From assembly GCA_022842785.1 (NCBI GenBank), contig JALHOW010000007.1, positions 124,001 to 188,000 of the forward strand: 64,000 nucleotides of DNA, in the 5' to 3' direction. Under the pieces are notes generated by a model. The model did no database searches. It saw only the letters and a list, made by a program, of their open reading frames with translations, and was not told where the DNA came from. The position numbers were made by a program, and so were the translations under genes. Within the stretch, counting starts at the first letter, position 1; each line of letters starts with the position of its first letter. Below, one piece after another: positions 1 to 11,531 of this stretch. Source of the DNA: Hyphomicrobiaceae bacterium (lineage in GTDB: Bacteria > Pseudomonadota > Alphaproteobacteria > Rhizobiales > Hyphomicrobiaceae).

Positions 1-1
1 G

Positions 2-213
2 GGCAAGGGCGAGAAGCGCATCGAGGCGTTGCGGCTCGCCGAAATCTTCCGCGCGAGCGTCGTCGACACGTCGACCGAGCATTTCGTGTTCGAGATCACC
101 GGCAAGTCGTCGAAGATCGAGCAGTTCATCTCGATCATGCGCGAGCTGGGCCTCGTCGAAGTTTCGCGCACGGGCATCGCGGCCATGGCGCGGGGTGCAC
201 AGGGGCTCGCTGA

Positions 214-226
<13 letters not shown>
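2..226 (+). CDS. ilvN: Acetolactate synthase small (regulatory) subunit, 3' end only
   Basis: This is the C-terminal 74 codons of a gene that begins before the window; the reading frame is open from base 2. The residues match the C-terminal half of IlvN/IlvH, the regulatory subunit of acetohydroxyacid synthase in valine, leucine and isoleucine synthesis. Recognisable stretches are RLAEIFRASVVD, FEITGKSSKIEQF and GLVEVSRTGIAAMARG. In this family that domain follows the ACT domain and contacts the catalytic subunit. The stop lies 13 bases inside the convergent downstream gene. It is a housekeeping gene and probably marks the edge of the core genome beside the accessory transporter region. Confidence 0.9.
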
Positions 227-2509
<2,283 letters not shown>

Positions 2510-2517
<8 letters not shown>

Positions 2518-4189
2518 CGTCCTCTCCGAGATAAGCGCGGACGACTTCAGGTTCGGCAAGCGCGAGCCGGGGCGTGCCATGAGCGATGACGCGCCCGGCA
2601 TTCATCACCACGCAGCGATCGCAGAGCGCGTGGATGGCATCCATGACATGCTCGACCATGATGATGCTGATGCCGTCATAGCGCAGCGACTGAATGAGCG
2701 CGATGCCCTCCTCGAGTTCGGATGGATTGAGTCCCGCGAGCCACTCGTCGAGCAGGAGCAGTTTGGGTTCGAGCGCCAGCGCGCGCGCGAGTTCGAGGCG
2801 CTTTTGGTCGATGTAGGTGAGTTCCGCCGCCGGCATTGCGGCTCGATGCTCCAGGCCGACGCGCGAGAGCAGGGTCATGGCTTCTTCGTGTGCCAACGCG
2901 CCCGTCGCCTGACGCGCGCGAAAGGCAATGCCGGGAATGACATTCTCCGCGACGCTCATGGCGGGCAGCACGCGCACGAGCTGGAATGTGCGCGCCACGC
3001 CGAGGCGCGCGATGCTCTCGGGGCTCAATCCGTTGATGCCGCGGCCCATGCAGAAAATCTGGCCGGTGTCCGGCTTCAATGCGCCCGAGATCAGATTGAG
3101 CACGGTCGTCTTGCCGGACCCGTTCGGACCGATGAGACCGACGATCTCGCCGGGGCGCACGTCGAAGCTGACATCCTCTACGGCGCTCAAGCCGCCGAAC
3201 GACTTCCTGAGATTGGCGATGGTGAGCACGTTCTGATCGCGGCTCGCGCGCACGGGTACGATGGTGACGGACCGGCTCGATGCCGGCCGCCAGTCCTCGA
3301 CGAGGCCGATCACGCCGCGCGGCAGCCCGTAGACGATCAGGATGAAGACGGCACCGAGCAGAATGGAATAGGCATTGGGGAAGTTCGCCTGCAGCACCTC
3401 GAACAGCAGCACGAGTGGGACGGCGCCGAGCATGGGCCCGAACAACGAACCTGCACCACCGAGCAAGGCCATGATCACGACCTGGAAGGAGATCATCGGA
3501 TTGAAGGCGATAGCGGGATCGATGTACGTCCAGCGGGGCGCCATGATCGCGCCTGCAAGCGCCATGATCGCGGAGCTGATCGCGAAGAGCGTGATCTTCG
3601 CGCGCGTGGTGTCGATGCCGCTGTGGCGCGCAACCACTTCATCCGCGCCGATCACGCGAGCTGCCAATCCGAGGCGAGAGCGGCTGATGAACCATCCGAT
3701 CGCAAGCACGGCCGCAAGTAGCGCGAGCAGCTGCCAGTAGATTGTCGATTGCGGCATATCCAGGAAAAGATATCGCCCGACGGTGCCCTTTATGTTCACC
3801 TCGTACCACGTGACGAGCTGTCGGATCAGCTCCGTCAGTCCGAACGTGAAGATCACGAAGTAGACGCCCGAGAGCCGCAGCGTCGATAGTCCGACGACGA
3901 GCGCGACGGCGAAGCCCACCAGCGCGGCGGTGATCAGCACGAGCGGCCATGGCGCGGCCTCGGCCATCACGGCTGCGGTATAGGCACCAATGCCGAAGAA
4001 GGCCGCGCTCGCGAGAGAAATGTAGTGCGTCGGACCGGAGAACAGCGCCCAGGCCGTGGCCAGGATCGTGAAGCTCAGCATCCCGATGGCGACTGCGAGC
4101 ACATAACCGCTGGCGACGAACGGCAGGCCGGCGAGTAGCAGCGGCACGAGGACCACGAGTGCAATGAGCGGTGCGCGCGCGAGGCTCAT
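2510..4189 (-). CDS. Fused LivM permease and LivG ATPase of a branched-chain-type ABC importer
   Basis: The protein has 559 residues. Residues 1-300 are a LivM-type inner-membrane permease with many hydrophobic helices and the conserved loop GGAGSLFGPMLGA. Residues 320-559 are a LivG-type ATPase with Walker A GPNGSGKTT near 352, Walker B LLLLDEW and switch histidine in MVEHVMD. The usual LSGGQ signature is replaced by LTYIDQKRLE, and the Walker B region reads DEWLAGLNP, as in a known subset of Liv ATPases. LivM-LivG fusions are common in alphaproteobacteria. The start overlaps the LivH stop by ATGA, and the stop lies within the start of the LivF frame, so the genes are translationally coupled. 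Confidence 0.9.
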
Positions 4190-5061
4190 CTCGCGACGCT
4201 CCCGAACAGGCCCTGCGGACGCACCAGAAGCACGACCATGAACAGCGCATACGTGACGGCGAGCGTGAGGCCTGGATCGACGAGACGCATCACGCCCGTC
4301 TCGATCACGCCGAGCGCAAGACCGACAACCAGCGCTCCCATGATATTGCCGACGCCGCCGACGATTACGACGATCAGCGCCTTCATCGTGAAGACGACGC
4401 CCATCGAGGCGTTGAATGTGAGAAACATGCTGACGAGCACGCCGCCTGCCGCGACCATTGCGCCGCCGAGCGCGAACGCGAAGGCCGATGCGGTGCGCAC
4501 ATCGATGGCGACGAGGCTCGCAGCTGTAGGATTGACGGCAATGGCGCGGATAGCGGTGCCGGTTCGCGTGCGTGTCAGGGCCAAGTAGAGGCCGACACCG
4601 AACAGCGCGGCAAATACAAAAGCGATGACCCGATTGAGTGCGAGCGTTGTGCCGAAGATGGAAATCGGCACGGAGAGATAGCCGTAGCTGTAGTACTGCC
4701 CGCCGAACATGATGAGCGCGATGCCCTGTACGATGAACAGCAACCCGAACGTGGCGAGAATGCTGTCCACCTCGAGCTGGCCGCGGCTCTTCGCGCGCCG
4801 CACGAGTGGCGTGAGCAGCCAGCGATAGATCGCCCAGTTGGCAAGAAACGCGAGCGGTACTGCTAGGACGAGCCCGACGAGTGGGCTGACGCCCACGGTG
4901 CTGTAGAGCCAGAATGCGAGGAACGCTGCGCCTACGAGAAACTCGCCGTAGGCCAGGTTCATGATGCGCGCGACGCCATACTGCAGCGTCAGCCCCATGG
5001 ATATGAGGGCGTACATGCCGCCAAGCACGAGGCCCGAGATGAGTATGTCGAGGAGCAGCAT
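4186..5061 (-). CDS. livH: LivH-type permease of a branched-chain-type ABC importer
   Basis: A 291-residue integral membrane protein of the LivH family. The N-terminus MLLLDILISGLVLGGMYAL and the following GLTLQYGVARIMNLAYGEF are the family hallmark; the conserved GGVGNIMGALVVG loop lies in the C-terminal half. The start at 5061 is preferred over the longer frame to 5202, because upstream residues are polar, run through the intercistronic hairpin and do not resemble LivH. It pairs with the LivM half of the following fusion protein to form the inner-membrane channel. It overlaps that gene by four bases. Confidence 0.9.
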   Translation of the reverse strand: MLLLDILISGLVLGGMYALISMGLTLQYGVARIMNLAYGEFLVGAAFLAFWLYSTVGVSPLVGLVLAVPLAFLANWAIYRWLLTPLVRRAKSRGQLEVDSILATFGLLFIVQGIALIMFGGQYYSYGYLSVPISIFGTTLALNRVIAFVFAALFGVGLYLALTRTRTGTAIRAIAVNPTAASLVAIDVRTASAFAFALGGAMVAAGGVLVSMFLTFNASMGVVFTMKALIVVIVGGVGNIMGALVVGLALGVIETGVMRLVDPGLTLAVTYALFMVVLLVRPQGLFGSVAR

Positions 5062-5080
5062 GTTTTCAGGCCATGAAGGG

Positions 5081-5126
5081 GCTGGAACCCCGGCCACTCT
5101 CCCCCGAAAGTGGCTGGGGTTCCAGC
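5081..5126 (-). terminator. Strong intercistronic hairpin between binding-protein and permease genes
   Basis: The arms at 5081-5098 and 5109-5126 are 18 bases each and pair at 17 positions, with one G-U wobble in RNA; the loop is 10 bases. There is no following T-run, so it is more likely a 3' stabiliser or leaky attenuator than a full terminator. It lies just after the binding-protein stop, where binding-protein-rich ABC operons often carry such an element. Confidence 0.7.
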
Positions 5127-5137
5127 AATGCTGTTCC

Positions 5138-6349
5138 TTACTTCGGCCAAGCCGGTTTCGGGAACAGCGGTGACTTCGCGCCTTCGTAGCTGGTCGGCGC
5201 AAGCCCTACGAACTCGCCGTTCTGCCACTGGCCGACCCACCACACGATCGGCATGATGTTATCGGCGAGCTTGATCTTGCCCATGATTGTGTCGAACGTG
5301 CCGGACTGCAGTTCCTTGATGATCGCGGCGCGATCGATTTTGCCGACGCGTTCGATGGCCTGCTGGAGCATCTGCAGGCTCACATACGTGACGGGGCTCG
5401 CCCAGCGATCAGGCTCGCGGCCGATCACTTCGGTGTGGCGCTTGAAGTAGGCCTGCAGCGCGGGGCTGTCGACATTCCAACCGCCGACGCCCATGACGCC
5501 TTCGGCACTGGCGCCGAACTTGCCCTTGAACACGGGGAAGGCCGTGCCGACGGCGGTGTAGTAGACCTTCGGATTGTAGTTGAGGATGCGCGCAGCGTCC
5601 GTGATCGCGATCGTGTCCGGCGGATAGCTGAAGGCGACGAACGTATCGGCGCCGGTCGCCATGGCGTCCTTCAGAAGCGCCTGCATGTCCTGCGTGCCGA
5701 TCGGATAGGTCTTGTCGAGGGCGAGCTCGAGGCCTGCGGCCTTGAATGATGCACGTGCGGCCGTCGCAAGCTCAATGCCGAACGCGTCGGCGACGGAGAT
5801 CATCGCAACCTTCGCGCCGATCTTGTTCTCGGACTTCATCTTGCCGAGCACTTCGGCGAGAGCTACTGCGCCCGCCTTCGACGGCCCCAGGAACCAGAAG
5901 CTGTTCGGCCAACGCTTGGCCATCTCAGGCGCGCGATCCGTTGCAGCCGTCACGGCGAGGTGCGGATAGCCGAGCCGGTTGAACGTAGGCCCGACGGCGA
6001 GATTGAGTCCCGTGCCCCAGGGCGGGAGAATGATGTCGACGTTGTCCTGTGTGCCGAGACGCTCGATGGCCTTGACGGCTTCCTCGGAGTTCGAGCGGTC
6101 GTCGTACTCGACGACTTCGACCTGAAGCTTCTTGCCGCCGACGCTGATGCCGCCCGCGGCATTCACATCCTTCACCCAGAGCTGATAGTTGGGGAGCGTC
6201 GTCACGCCGGCACCGCCGGCAAAGGGGCCGGTCTTCGAGATTGCGTAGCCGATCCTGATCTTGTCTTGAGCCTGCGCGAGGCCGGCATGGCCCGCGAGCG
6301 CCGACACGGCCACGGCCAGTGCCAGGCGGCTGAGTGACATCCGCAGCAT
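5138..6349 (-). CDS. Periplasmic substrate-binding protein, Liv (HAAT) family
   Basis: A 403-residue type I periplasmic binding protein. A Sec signal peptide is evident (hydrophobic LALAVAVSALAG, cleavage after LAQAQ). The mature protein begins DKIRIGYAISKTGPFAG, typical of LivK-like proteins, and continues with NAAGGISVGGKKLQVEVVEYDD. It captures the substrate in the periplasm for the LivH/LivM channel encoded next. It is the first gene of the leftward operon, with GAGGAGGA as ribosome binding site. The close aromatic/aliphatic-rich C-terminal lobe does not identify the ligand. Its partner aldehyde dehydrogenase hints at an amine, aldehyde or aromatic precursor. Confidence 0.9.
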   Translation of the reverse strand: MLRMSLSRLALAVAVSALAGHAGLAQAQDKIRIGYAISKTGPFAGGAGVTTLPNYQLWVKDVNAAGGISVGGKKLQVEVVEYDDRSNSEEAVKAIERLGTQDNVDIILPPWGTGLNLAVGPTFNRLGYPHLAVTAATDRAPEMAKRWPNSFWFLGPSKAGAVALAEVLGKMKSENKIGAKVAMISVADAFGIELATAARASFKAAGLELALDKTYPIGTQDMQALLKDAMATGADTFVAFSYPPDTIAITDAARILNYNPKVYYTAVGTAFPVFKGKFGASAEGVMGVGGWNVDSPALQAYFKRHTEVIGREPDRWASPVTYVSLQMLQQAIERVGKIDRAAIIKELQSGTFDTIMGKIKLADNIMPIVWWVGQWQNGEFVGLAPTSYEGAKSPLFPKPAWPK

Positions 6350-6483
6350 ATGGAAGGTCCTCCTCGATCCGTCGGCAGGCCGGACTTGCGTCCGTCCTCT
6401 GCTCGACGCGCTTCCTCTCTTTTGAAGCCGGGCTCTTCTGGCGTTCGCTCACGCTCTGGCCCGTGCTTGACCGAGTGAACATC

Positions 6484-7491
6484 ATGTGGTCGGCTACGGA
6501 AATGGATAAAACTGCCAAAAAGATGCACAAAACATCTAGGGAGGACGGGCAAGGGCATGGTATCGCGCAGGCTGGCGGCCTAAAGCCTGAGCGCCCGGCC
6601 GAGATCATCGCCGCACGCCTGCGCTCGGCCATCGTCGAAAGTCATTTTGCGTCGCGGGAGTGGCGCCTCGATAGCGGTGCATCGAGCGGCTTCGACCATT
6701 GCCTTGTCCTGCAGTCGGGAGAGGCGTGGCTCCACGCCGGAGGGGAGCGCCTGCACGTGCTGAGCCCGGCCTTTGTCTGGAGCCCTGGCACCTCGGCCGA
6801 CAGGCTCGTCATCGAGGCCGGCGGCAGCGGTCACATCGTGCATATTCGGCGGGATCTCATCGAGCAGATCTTCCGCCAGATTCCCGAAGCCGGTGACCTC
6901 ATCAATCTGCTCGGCGGTGAGCAGCCGCTCGCCCTGGCGATCGAGGCGCAGAGTGCTGCGTATCTCGCACGTCTTCTCGCGCTCATCGCGAACGAGCTCC
7001 AAGAGCCCCGTCCGGGATCGGAGACGGTGATCTCATCGGCGCTCCTAATCTCGTTCGTGCAGCTCTGGCGACATGTCGGCGCGCGTGCGCTCGCATTCGG
7101 TGAAACGGTCGGTGCCGCGGCTTTGTTGATGCGCTTTCGTCAACTCGTCGAAGAGCGGTTTCGTGAGCAGTGGGCTGTCGCGCGCTATGCCGAAGCGCTC
7201 GGCGTCACGCCCGGTCGTCTGCATGCGATTGCCACGCGCACGCTTGGCCGCACGCCGCGTGCGCTCATACAGCAGCGCCTGATTTACGAAGCCGCCGTCC
7301 GCCTCGAGCGCTCGGCCATCACGATCAAACAGCTCAGCTACCTGCTCGGCTTCAAGGACGCCGCCTACTTCAATCGGTTCTTCGCCAAGCACGTCGGACT
7401 ACCGCCGGCGCGCTATCGCCGCGCCATCGTCCACCGCAACGTCGCGGGGCACGCGCCACAGATCGCGTTCACGTTCTACGATTGGCCTTGA
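6484..7491 (+). CDS. AraC-family transcriptional regulator
   Basis: The C-terminal 100 residues form a double helix-turn-helix AraC domain; recognisable parts are LGVTPGRLHAIATRTLGRTP, IKQLSYLLGFKDAAYFNRFF and the closing HVGLPPARYRR. The first 200 residues resemble a cupin-like effector-binding domain (AraC_binding type), although without a clear motif. The gene is divergent from the binding-protein gene at 5138-6349 and very likely controls that operon in response to its substrate. The start is uncertain: in-frame ATGs occur at 6484, 6502 and 6523, none with a strong ribosome binding site. The frame extends upstream to 6334, but those residues overlap the divergent leader. Confidence 0.85.
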   Translation: MWSATEMDKTAKKMHKTSREDGQGHGIAQAGGLKPERPAEIIAARLRSAIVESHFASREWRLDSGASSGFDHCLVLQSGEAWLHAGGERLHVLSPAFVWSPGTSADRLVIEAGGSGHIVHIRRDLIEQIFRQIPEAGDLINLLGGEQPLALAIEAQSAAYLARLLALIANELQEPRPGSETVISSALLISFVQLWRHVGARALAFGETVGAAALLMRFRQLVEERFREQWAVARYAEALGVTPGRLHAIATRTLGRTPRALIQQRLIYEAAVRLERSAITIKQLSYLLGFKDAAYFNRFFAKHVGLPPARYRRAIVHRNVAGHAPQIAFTFYDWP

Positions 7492-7631
7492 GCAGGCCGC
7501 TCCACTGATTGCGTCGCACGGCATGGGATCGCGCTCGGCTGCGTAAGCGGTTCGGTGAGTGCGCCGCCGCGCGAACGCTCGCCCCTTGCACTCCTCTGGA
7601 ACTCGTGCCACCATTTCAATTAATAACATAG

Positions 7632-7650
7632 CTTTTCAAATAATGAAAAG
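7632..7650. promoter_or_regulatory. Palindrome upstream of a Liv operon, candidate operator
   Basis: A perfect inverted repeat CTTTTCA-AATAA-TGAAAAG lies 18 bases before the binding-protein start codon at 7669, in a short AT-rich patch. Its size and symmetry suit a dimeric regulator; the IclR-family gene two positions into the same operon is the obvious candidate (inference). The ribosome binding site TTGGAGGA follows at once. Confidence 0.45.
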
Positions 7651-7668
7651 AGCGTTGGAGGAACGAAA

Positions 7669-8859
7669 ATGAGGAAGGCACTACTCGCAGCCGCGGGCGC
7701 CGCGGTGCTGTCGCTTGGCGTGGCTGTTGATGCGCGCGCTCAGGACATCAAGATCGGGATGCCGATGATCCTGTCGGGCCCAGGGGCGCTGTTCGGTGAG
7801 CCGGCGCTCAAAGGCGCGCAGATGGCTGTCGACGAGGCCAACGCCAAGGGTGGCGTGCTCGGTCGCAAGCTCCAGCTGATCTACAAGGACAGCAAGGGCA
7901 ATCCGGACGAAGCCGTTCGCGTGGCCCGTGAAATGATCCTGAAGGATGAGGTCGACTTCCTCGTCGGCACGTTTACGGGCGCAGAAGGCCCTGCCGTCTC
8001 GCCGATTGCCAAGGAGAACAAAATCGTCTTTATCGCGCCGGTCTCGAAGCCGGATGCGCTGACGGCGCCGAAGAACCTCCACCCCTATCTCTTCCGGACC
8101 GCAACGACGACGACCATTGAAGGTCGCTCAGCTGCTGAGCTCATCGCCAAGCTGTCGGTGAAGCGCATCGCGACAATCAGCCCGGACTACGCCTACGGCC
8201 AGGAAGTCACGGCCGCGTTCGTCGCGCACCTCAAGAAGCTCAAGCCCGATATGGAGATCGTCGATCAGCAGTGGCCGAAGCTCGGCGAGGCTGATTACAC
8301 GCCCTTCATCAACGCGCAGCTCGCGAAGCAGCCGGATGCCGTCTTCAGCTCGCTGTGGGGCGGTCACTTCGTGACCTTCATCAAGCAGGCCACGCCGCTC
8401 GGCTACTTCAAGCGGATCAACAACAACTTCGTCGCTGGCGGCGAGGCTGGATCGATCGAGTCGGCGAAGGCGATCGGCGACGACTATCCCTTGGGCATCT
8501 GGGGCAACTCGTATGATGCCTTCAACTGGGACGGCCCCCCTGCGCACAAGGACTTCATCGAGCGGTTGAAGAAGTACACGGGCCAGGAGCAGCCCTCGTC
8601 CTGGCCGTCGGTTGGTTACATCGCGGTGCAGGTGCTCGTCGAAGGCATTCGCAAGGCGAACAGCACCAAGTCGGACGACGTCGCGAAAGTGCTTCCCGGC
8701 CTCACGGTCGATACGCCGATCGGCAAGCAAACCATCAGCCCGAAGAACCATTCGGCCAATCGTGGCCAGTTCTGGGGCAAGATGGTCAAGGATCCGCGCT
8801 ACACCTTCGCGGTGATGGAGAAGCCGATGTACCTCGATCCAACGCCCTTCCTGGATTGA
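7669..8859 (+). CDS. Periplasmic substrate-binding protein, Liv (HAAT) family
   Basis: A 396-residue LivK-like protein with a clear Sec signal peptide ending DARAQ. The mature N-terminus DIKIGMPMILSGPGALFG and the stretch NAKGGVLGRKLQLIYKDSKG are diagnostic of type I periplasmic binding proteins for hydrophobic or polar amino acids and their analogues. A strong TTGGAGGA ribosome binding site precedes the ATG. First gene of a rightward operon with IclR, LivHMGF, a tautomerase and an SMP-30 lactonase. That company suggests an aromatic or other ring-cleavage-related substrate rather than leucine itself; this is inference. Confidence 0.9.
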   Translation: MRKALLAAAGAAVLSLGVAVDARAQDIKIGMPMILSGPGALFGEPALKGAQMAVDEANAKGGVLGRKLQLIYKDSKGNPDEAVRVAREMILKDEVDFLVGTFTGAEGPAVSPIAKENKIVFIAPVSKPDALTAPKNLHPYLFRTATTTTIEGRSAAELIAKLSVKRIATISPDYAYGQEVTAAFVAHLKKLKPDMEIVDQQWPKLGEADYTPFINAQLAKQPDAVFSSLWGGHFVTFIKQATPLGYFKRINNNFVAGGEAGSIESAKAIGDDYPLGIWGNSYDAFNWDGPPAHKDFIERLKKYTGQEQPSSWPSVGYIAVQVLVEGIRKANSTKSDDVAKVLPGLTVDTPIGKQTISPKNHSANRGQFWGKMVKDPRYTFAVMEKPMYLDPTPFLD

Positions 8860-8866
8860 GCCCTCT

Positions 8867-9667
8867 GTGAAGAAGCCAGCCGATCGGGCGCCCGCCCGGG
8901 AAGGGTCCGCGGTCAAGACGGTAGCGAAGGTGCTCGATCTGCTCGAGCACGTCGCTGCCGCCGGACGACCGGTATCCGTCTCCGAACTCGCCGCCACGAC
9001 CGGCTTCAACGTGAGCACGGCACACCGTCTCATGCAGACGCTCGCGCGACGCAACTATGTCGAGCAGGATCCGTCGACCCGCGCCTATACGCTCGGGCCG
9101 CGGCTCCTCGAGCTCGGTTCGGCCTACACGCGCAGCCTCGACCTCGTCGGCGCTGCGCGTCCGCGCATCGAGGAGCTCCGGGATCTCGCCGGCGAGACCG
9201 TCCACCTTGCTATTCTGAGTGAGCGCGATGTCGTCGAGATCTGCACGGCGGCCGGCAAGCAGGCCGTTACCGTTTCTATGGGCGCTGGGAGGCGTGATCC
9301 TGCGCATTGCACGGCAACTGGAAAAGTACTGCTCGCCGCACTCGGGGAGAGCGAGATCGAGCGCTTCTTTGCCGCCGGCCCGCTGCACGCTGCAACCCCG
9401 AAAAGCATCACGAGCCGAAAGGCCTTCCTTGCCGAGCTGCAGCGCGCGCGGAAGGCCGGTTATGCCATCGATGATGAAGAGCTTTGTGCCGATGTCTGCT
9501 GCGTCGGCGTACCGATCCTCAATCGTTCGGGGCGACCGACGGCGGCGCTCAGCCTCGCCATGCCCAAGGCACGCTTCCGCGCGGGCAATGTCGAGAACTT
9601 CGTCAAGATGTTGCGCGACAGCTCGGCGCGGATATCGAGCGCGCTCGCCCTCTCCGGAGTGGACTGA
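8867..9667 (+). CDS. IclR-family transcriptional regulator
   Basis: A 266-residue protein with an N-terminal winged helix-turn-helix (residues about 15-75, including VSELAATTGFNVSTAHRLMQ) and a C-terminal IclR effector-binding domain (VHLAILSERDVVEI, AHCTATGKVLLAAL, KAGYAIDDEE). Start is GTG at 8867, seven bases after the binding-protein stop, and its stop overlaps the LivH start (TGATG). It therefore sits inside the transporter operon and would be produced with it. This allows autoregulation. IclR proteins commonly sense aromatic or small-acid catabolites. Confidence 0.9.
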   Translation: MKKPADRAPAREGSAVKTVAKVLDLLEHVAAAGRPVSVSELAATTGFNVSTAHRLMQTLARRNYVEQDPSTRAYTLGPRLLELGSAYTRSLDLVGAARPRIEELRDLAGETVHLAILSERDVVEICTAAGKQAVTVSMGAGRRDPAHCTATGKVLLAALGESEIERFFAAGPLHAATPKSITSRKAFLAELQRARKAGYAIDDEELCADVCCVGVPILNRSGRPTAALSLAMPKARFRAGNVENFVKMLRDSSARISSALALSGVD

Positions 9668-10557
9668 TGCTTGAGCCATCATTCCTTTTCGGTCAGTTCG
9701 TCGGCGGCCTCAGCATCGCGATGTTCCTCTTCCTGATCGCGTCGGGCCTCGCGCTGATCTTCGGCGTCTTGCGCATCCTGAATTTCGCGCACGGCTCATT
9801 CTATATGATTGGCGCCTACCTCGCCTGGCAGATCGTGCACATTCTCGATGCCAAGACCGGTGGCGCGTTCTGGCTTGCCGTGTTTGGTGCAGCCACTGCG
9901 GTCGCGATCCTCGGGGCACTTATCGAGCGCTTCCTGCTGCGGCCGCTCTATGGACGCGAGGAGCTGTACCAGCTGCTGTTCACTTACGCGCTCGTTCTTG
10001 TTCTGGCGGATGCCGCGAAGATCATATGGGGCACACAGCAGCTCTCGGTGTCGCGCCCGCCGAGCCTCGCAGGCGCGAGCACGATCTTCGGCGCCGTGGT
10101 GCCGCACTACAACCTCGTCATCATGGCGCTCGGGCCAATGGTCGCCGCGCTGGTCTGGTTCATTCTGCATCGCACGCACATCGGTAGGATGGTGCGCGCA
10201 GCGGCACTTGACCGGGAGATGCTCGGCGCGCTCGGCGCCGATGTAGGGCGCCTTTATACCTTGATGTTCGCCTTCGGCTCGTTTCTGGCCGGTCTCGCGG
10301 GCGCGCTCGTGACGCCGATCAAGACGGTCAATCCTGGCATGGATGTCGAGATCATCGTCGAAGCGTTCATCGTCATCGTCATCGGCGGTCTCGGATCGCT
10401 TTGGGGCGCGTTCTTCGGCGCTCTTATCTATGGCCAGTTCCTGTCCTTCGGCATTCTCATCTTTCCGCGCTTCTCGATCTTCTCCGTCTTCGCGCTCATG
10501 GCGATCATTCTCGTTATCCGGCCCTGGGGCCTCTTCGGAAAGCCTCTGTCACGATGA
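9667..10557 (+). CDS. livH: LivH-type permease of a branched-chain-type ABC importer
   Basis: A 296-residue membrane protein beginning MLEPSFLFGQFVGGLSIAMF, with the LivH motif LALIFGVLRILNFAHGSFYM and the C-terminal loop VIGGLGSLWGAFFGALIYG. The ATG at 9667 overlaps the IclR stop; an in-frame ATG at 9484 lies inside the regulator gene and gives non-homologous sequence. It forms the inner-membrane channel with the LivM protein that follows, overlapping by ATGA. Confidence 0.92.
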   Translation: MLEPSFLFGQFVGGLSIAMFLFLIASGLALIFGVLRILNFAHGSFYMIGAYLAWQIVHILDAKTGGAFWLAVFGAATAVAILGALIERFLLRPLYGREELYQLLFTYALVLVLADAAKIIWGTQQLSVSRPPSLAGASTIFGAVVPHYNLVIMALGPMVAALVWFILHRTHIGRMVRAAALDREMLGALGADVGRLYTLMFAFGSFLAGLAGALVTPIKTVNPGMDVEIIVEAFIVIVIGGLGSLWGAFFGALIYGQFLSFGILIFPRFSIFSVFALMAIILVIRPWGLFGKPLSR

Positions 10558-11531
10558 CGACGCGCCTCCCACGCACCATACCCTGGATGACGATCGCGTT
10601 TGCGCTTGCGCTGTTCATTCCGATTTTCGGCACGCGCTTCTATACGTCCGTCGCGACGGACGTGCTTATTCTCGGCCTCTTCGCAACGAGCCTGAACCTG
10701 CTGCTCGGCACGACGGGGCTCGTCTCCTTCGGTCATGCTGCTTACTTCGCGATCGGCGCCTATGTCTGTGCGATCGCTATGAAGACGTTCGAGGTGCCCT
10801 TTCTGCTGGCGCTCCCGCTGGCGGGGCTCGCTGCAGGCGCCGCGGCGCTGGTGTTTGGCTACTTCTGCGTGCGCCTGACGAAGATCTACTTCGCGATGCT
10901 CACGCTCGCGTTTGCGCAGATCGTGTGGGCCATCTGCTTCAAGTGGAACGACGTGACGGGCGGCGAGCAGGGCTTCAACAACGTGCCCTATCCCGATCTC
11001 GCATGGATGGAGGTCCTTCCGGGGCTTTCACGCATGCGCGTCGGTGAGCTGTACTTCTATGTGACGCTCGTCGTCGTGTGCCTCTGCCTCTACGTCATGC
11101 GACGCATCACCAACTCTCCGTTCGGCCGCATTCTCACGACCATCCGAGAGAACCCCGAGCGCGCAGAATTCGTTGGCATCGACGTCAGACGTTTCGAACT
11201 TGCTGCCTTCGTCATTGCGGGACTGTTCGCAGGCTTGGCTGGCGCCCTGTTCGGCATTTTCAACCGAGGTGTCTTTCCTGACTTCGGTTATTGGGCCAAG
11301 TCGGCCGAAGTGCTCATAATGGTGATCCTCGGTGGCATGGGGCAGTTCTTCGGACCGCTCGTCGGGGCGTTCACTCTGGTCGTGCTCAACCAGCAGATCA
11401 CCTCCTACACCGAGTACTGGCCGCTCGTCCTCGGCCTGCTCCTGATCGTCCTGCTTTACGCGTTCCCGGCTGGGCTCCTCGGCACGATCGCGGATCTCGT
11501 GAAAAGCTTGCGAGGTCGCCGGAATGCTTGA
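10554..11531 (+). CDS. livM: LivM-type permease of a branched-chain-type ABC importer
   Basis: A 325-residue membrane protein of the LivM family. Typical features are NLLLGTTGLVSFGHAAYFAI near residue 45, the cytoplasmic segment ILTTIRENPERAEFVGIDV and the loop ILGGMGQFFGPLVGA. The ATG at 10554 overlaps the LivH stop by four bases and gives the expected N-terminal hydrophobic helix. The stop runs eight bases into LivG. Together with LivH it forms the substrate pore. Confidence 0.92.
   Translation: MTTRLPRTIPWMTIAFALALFIPIFGTRFYTSVATDVLILGLFATSLNLLLGTTGLVSFGHAAYFAIGAYVCAIAMKTFEVPFLLALPLAGLAAGAAALVFGYFCVRLTKIYFAMLTLAFAQIVWAICFKWNDVTGGEQGFNNVPYPDLAWMEVLPGLSRMRVGELYFYVTLVVVCLCLYVMRRITNSPFGRILTTIRENPERAEFVGIDVRRFELAAFVIAGLFAGLAGALFGIFNRGVFPDFGYWAKSAEVLIMVILGGMGQFFGPLVGAFTLVVLNQQITSYTEYWPLVLGLLLIVLLYAFPAGLLGTIADLVKSLRGRRNA

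Noticed and set aside
2579-3721. Open frame of 380 codons antisense to the LivM-LivG gene
   Set aside because: Highly charged Arg/His/Asp/Glu composition typical of the complement of a GC-rich gene; no family resemblance, and the opposite strand is clearly coding.
4186-5202. Longer LivH start at 5202
   Set aside because: The added 47 residues are translated from the intercistronic hairpin and the 3' end of the binding-protein gene and have no LivH similarity.
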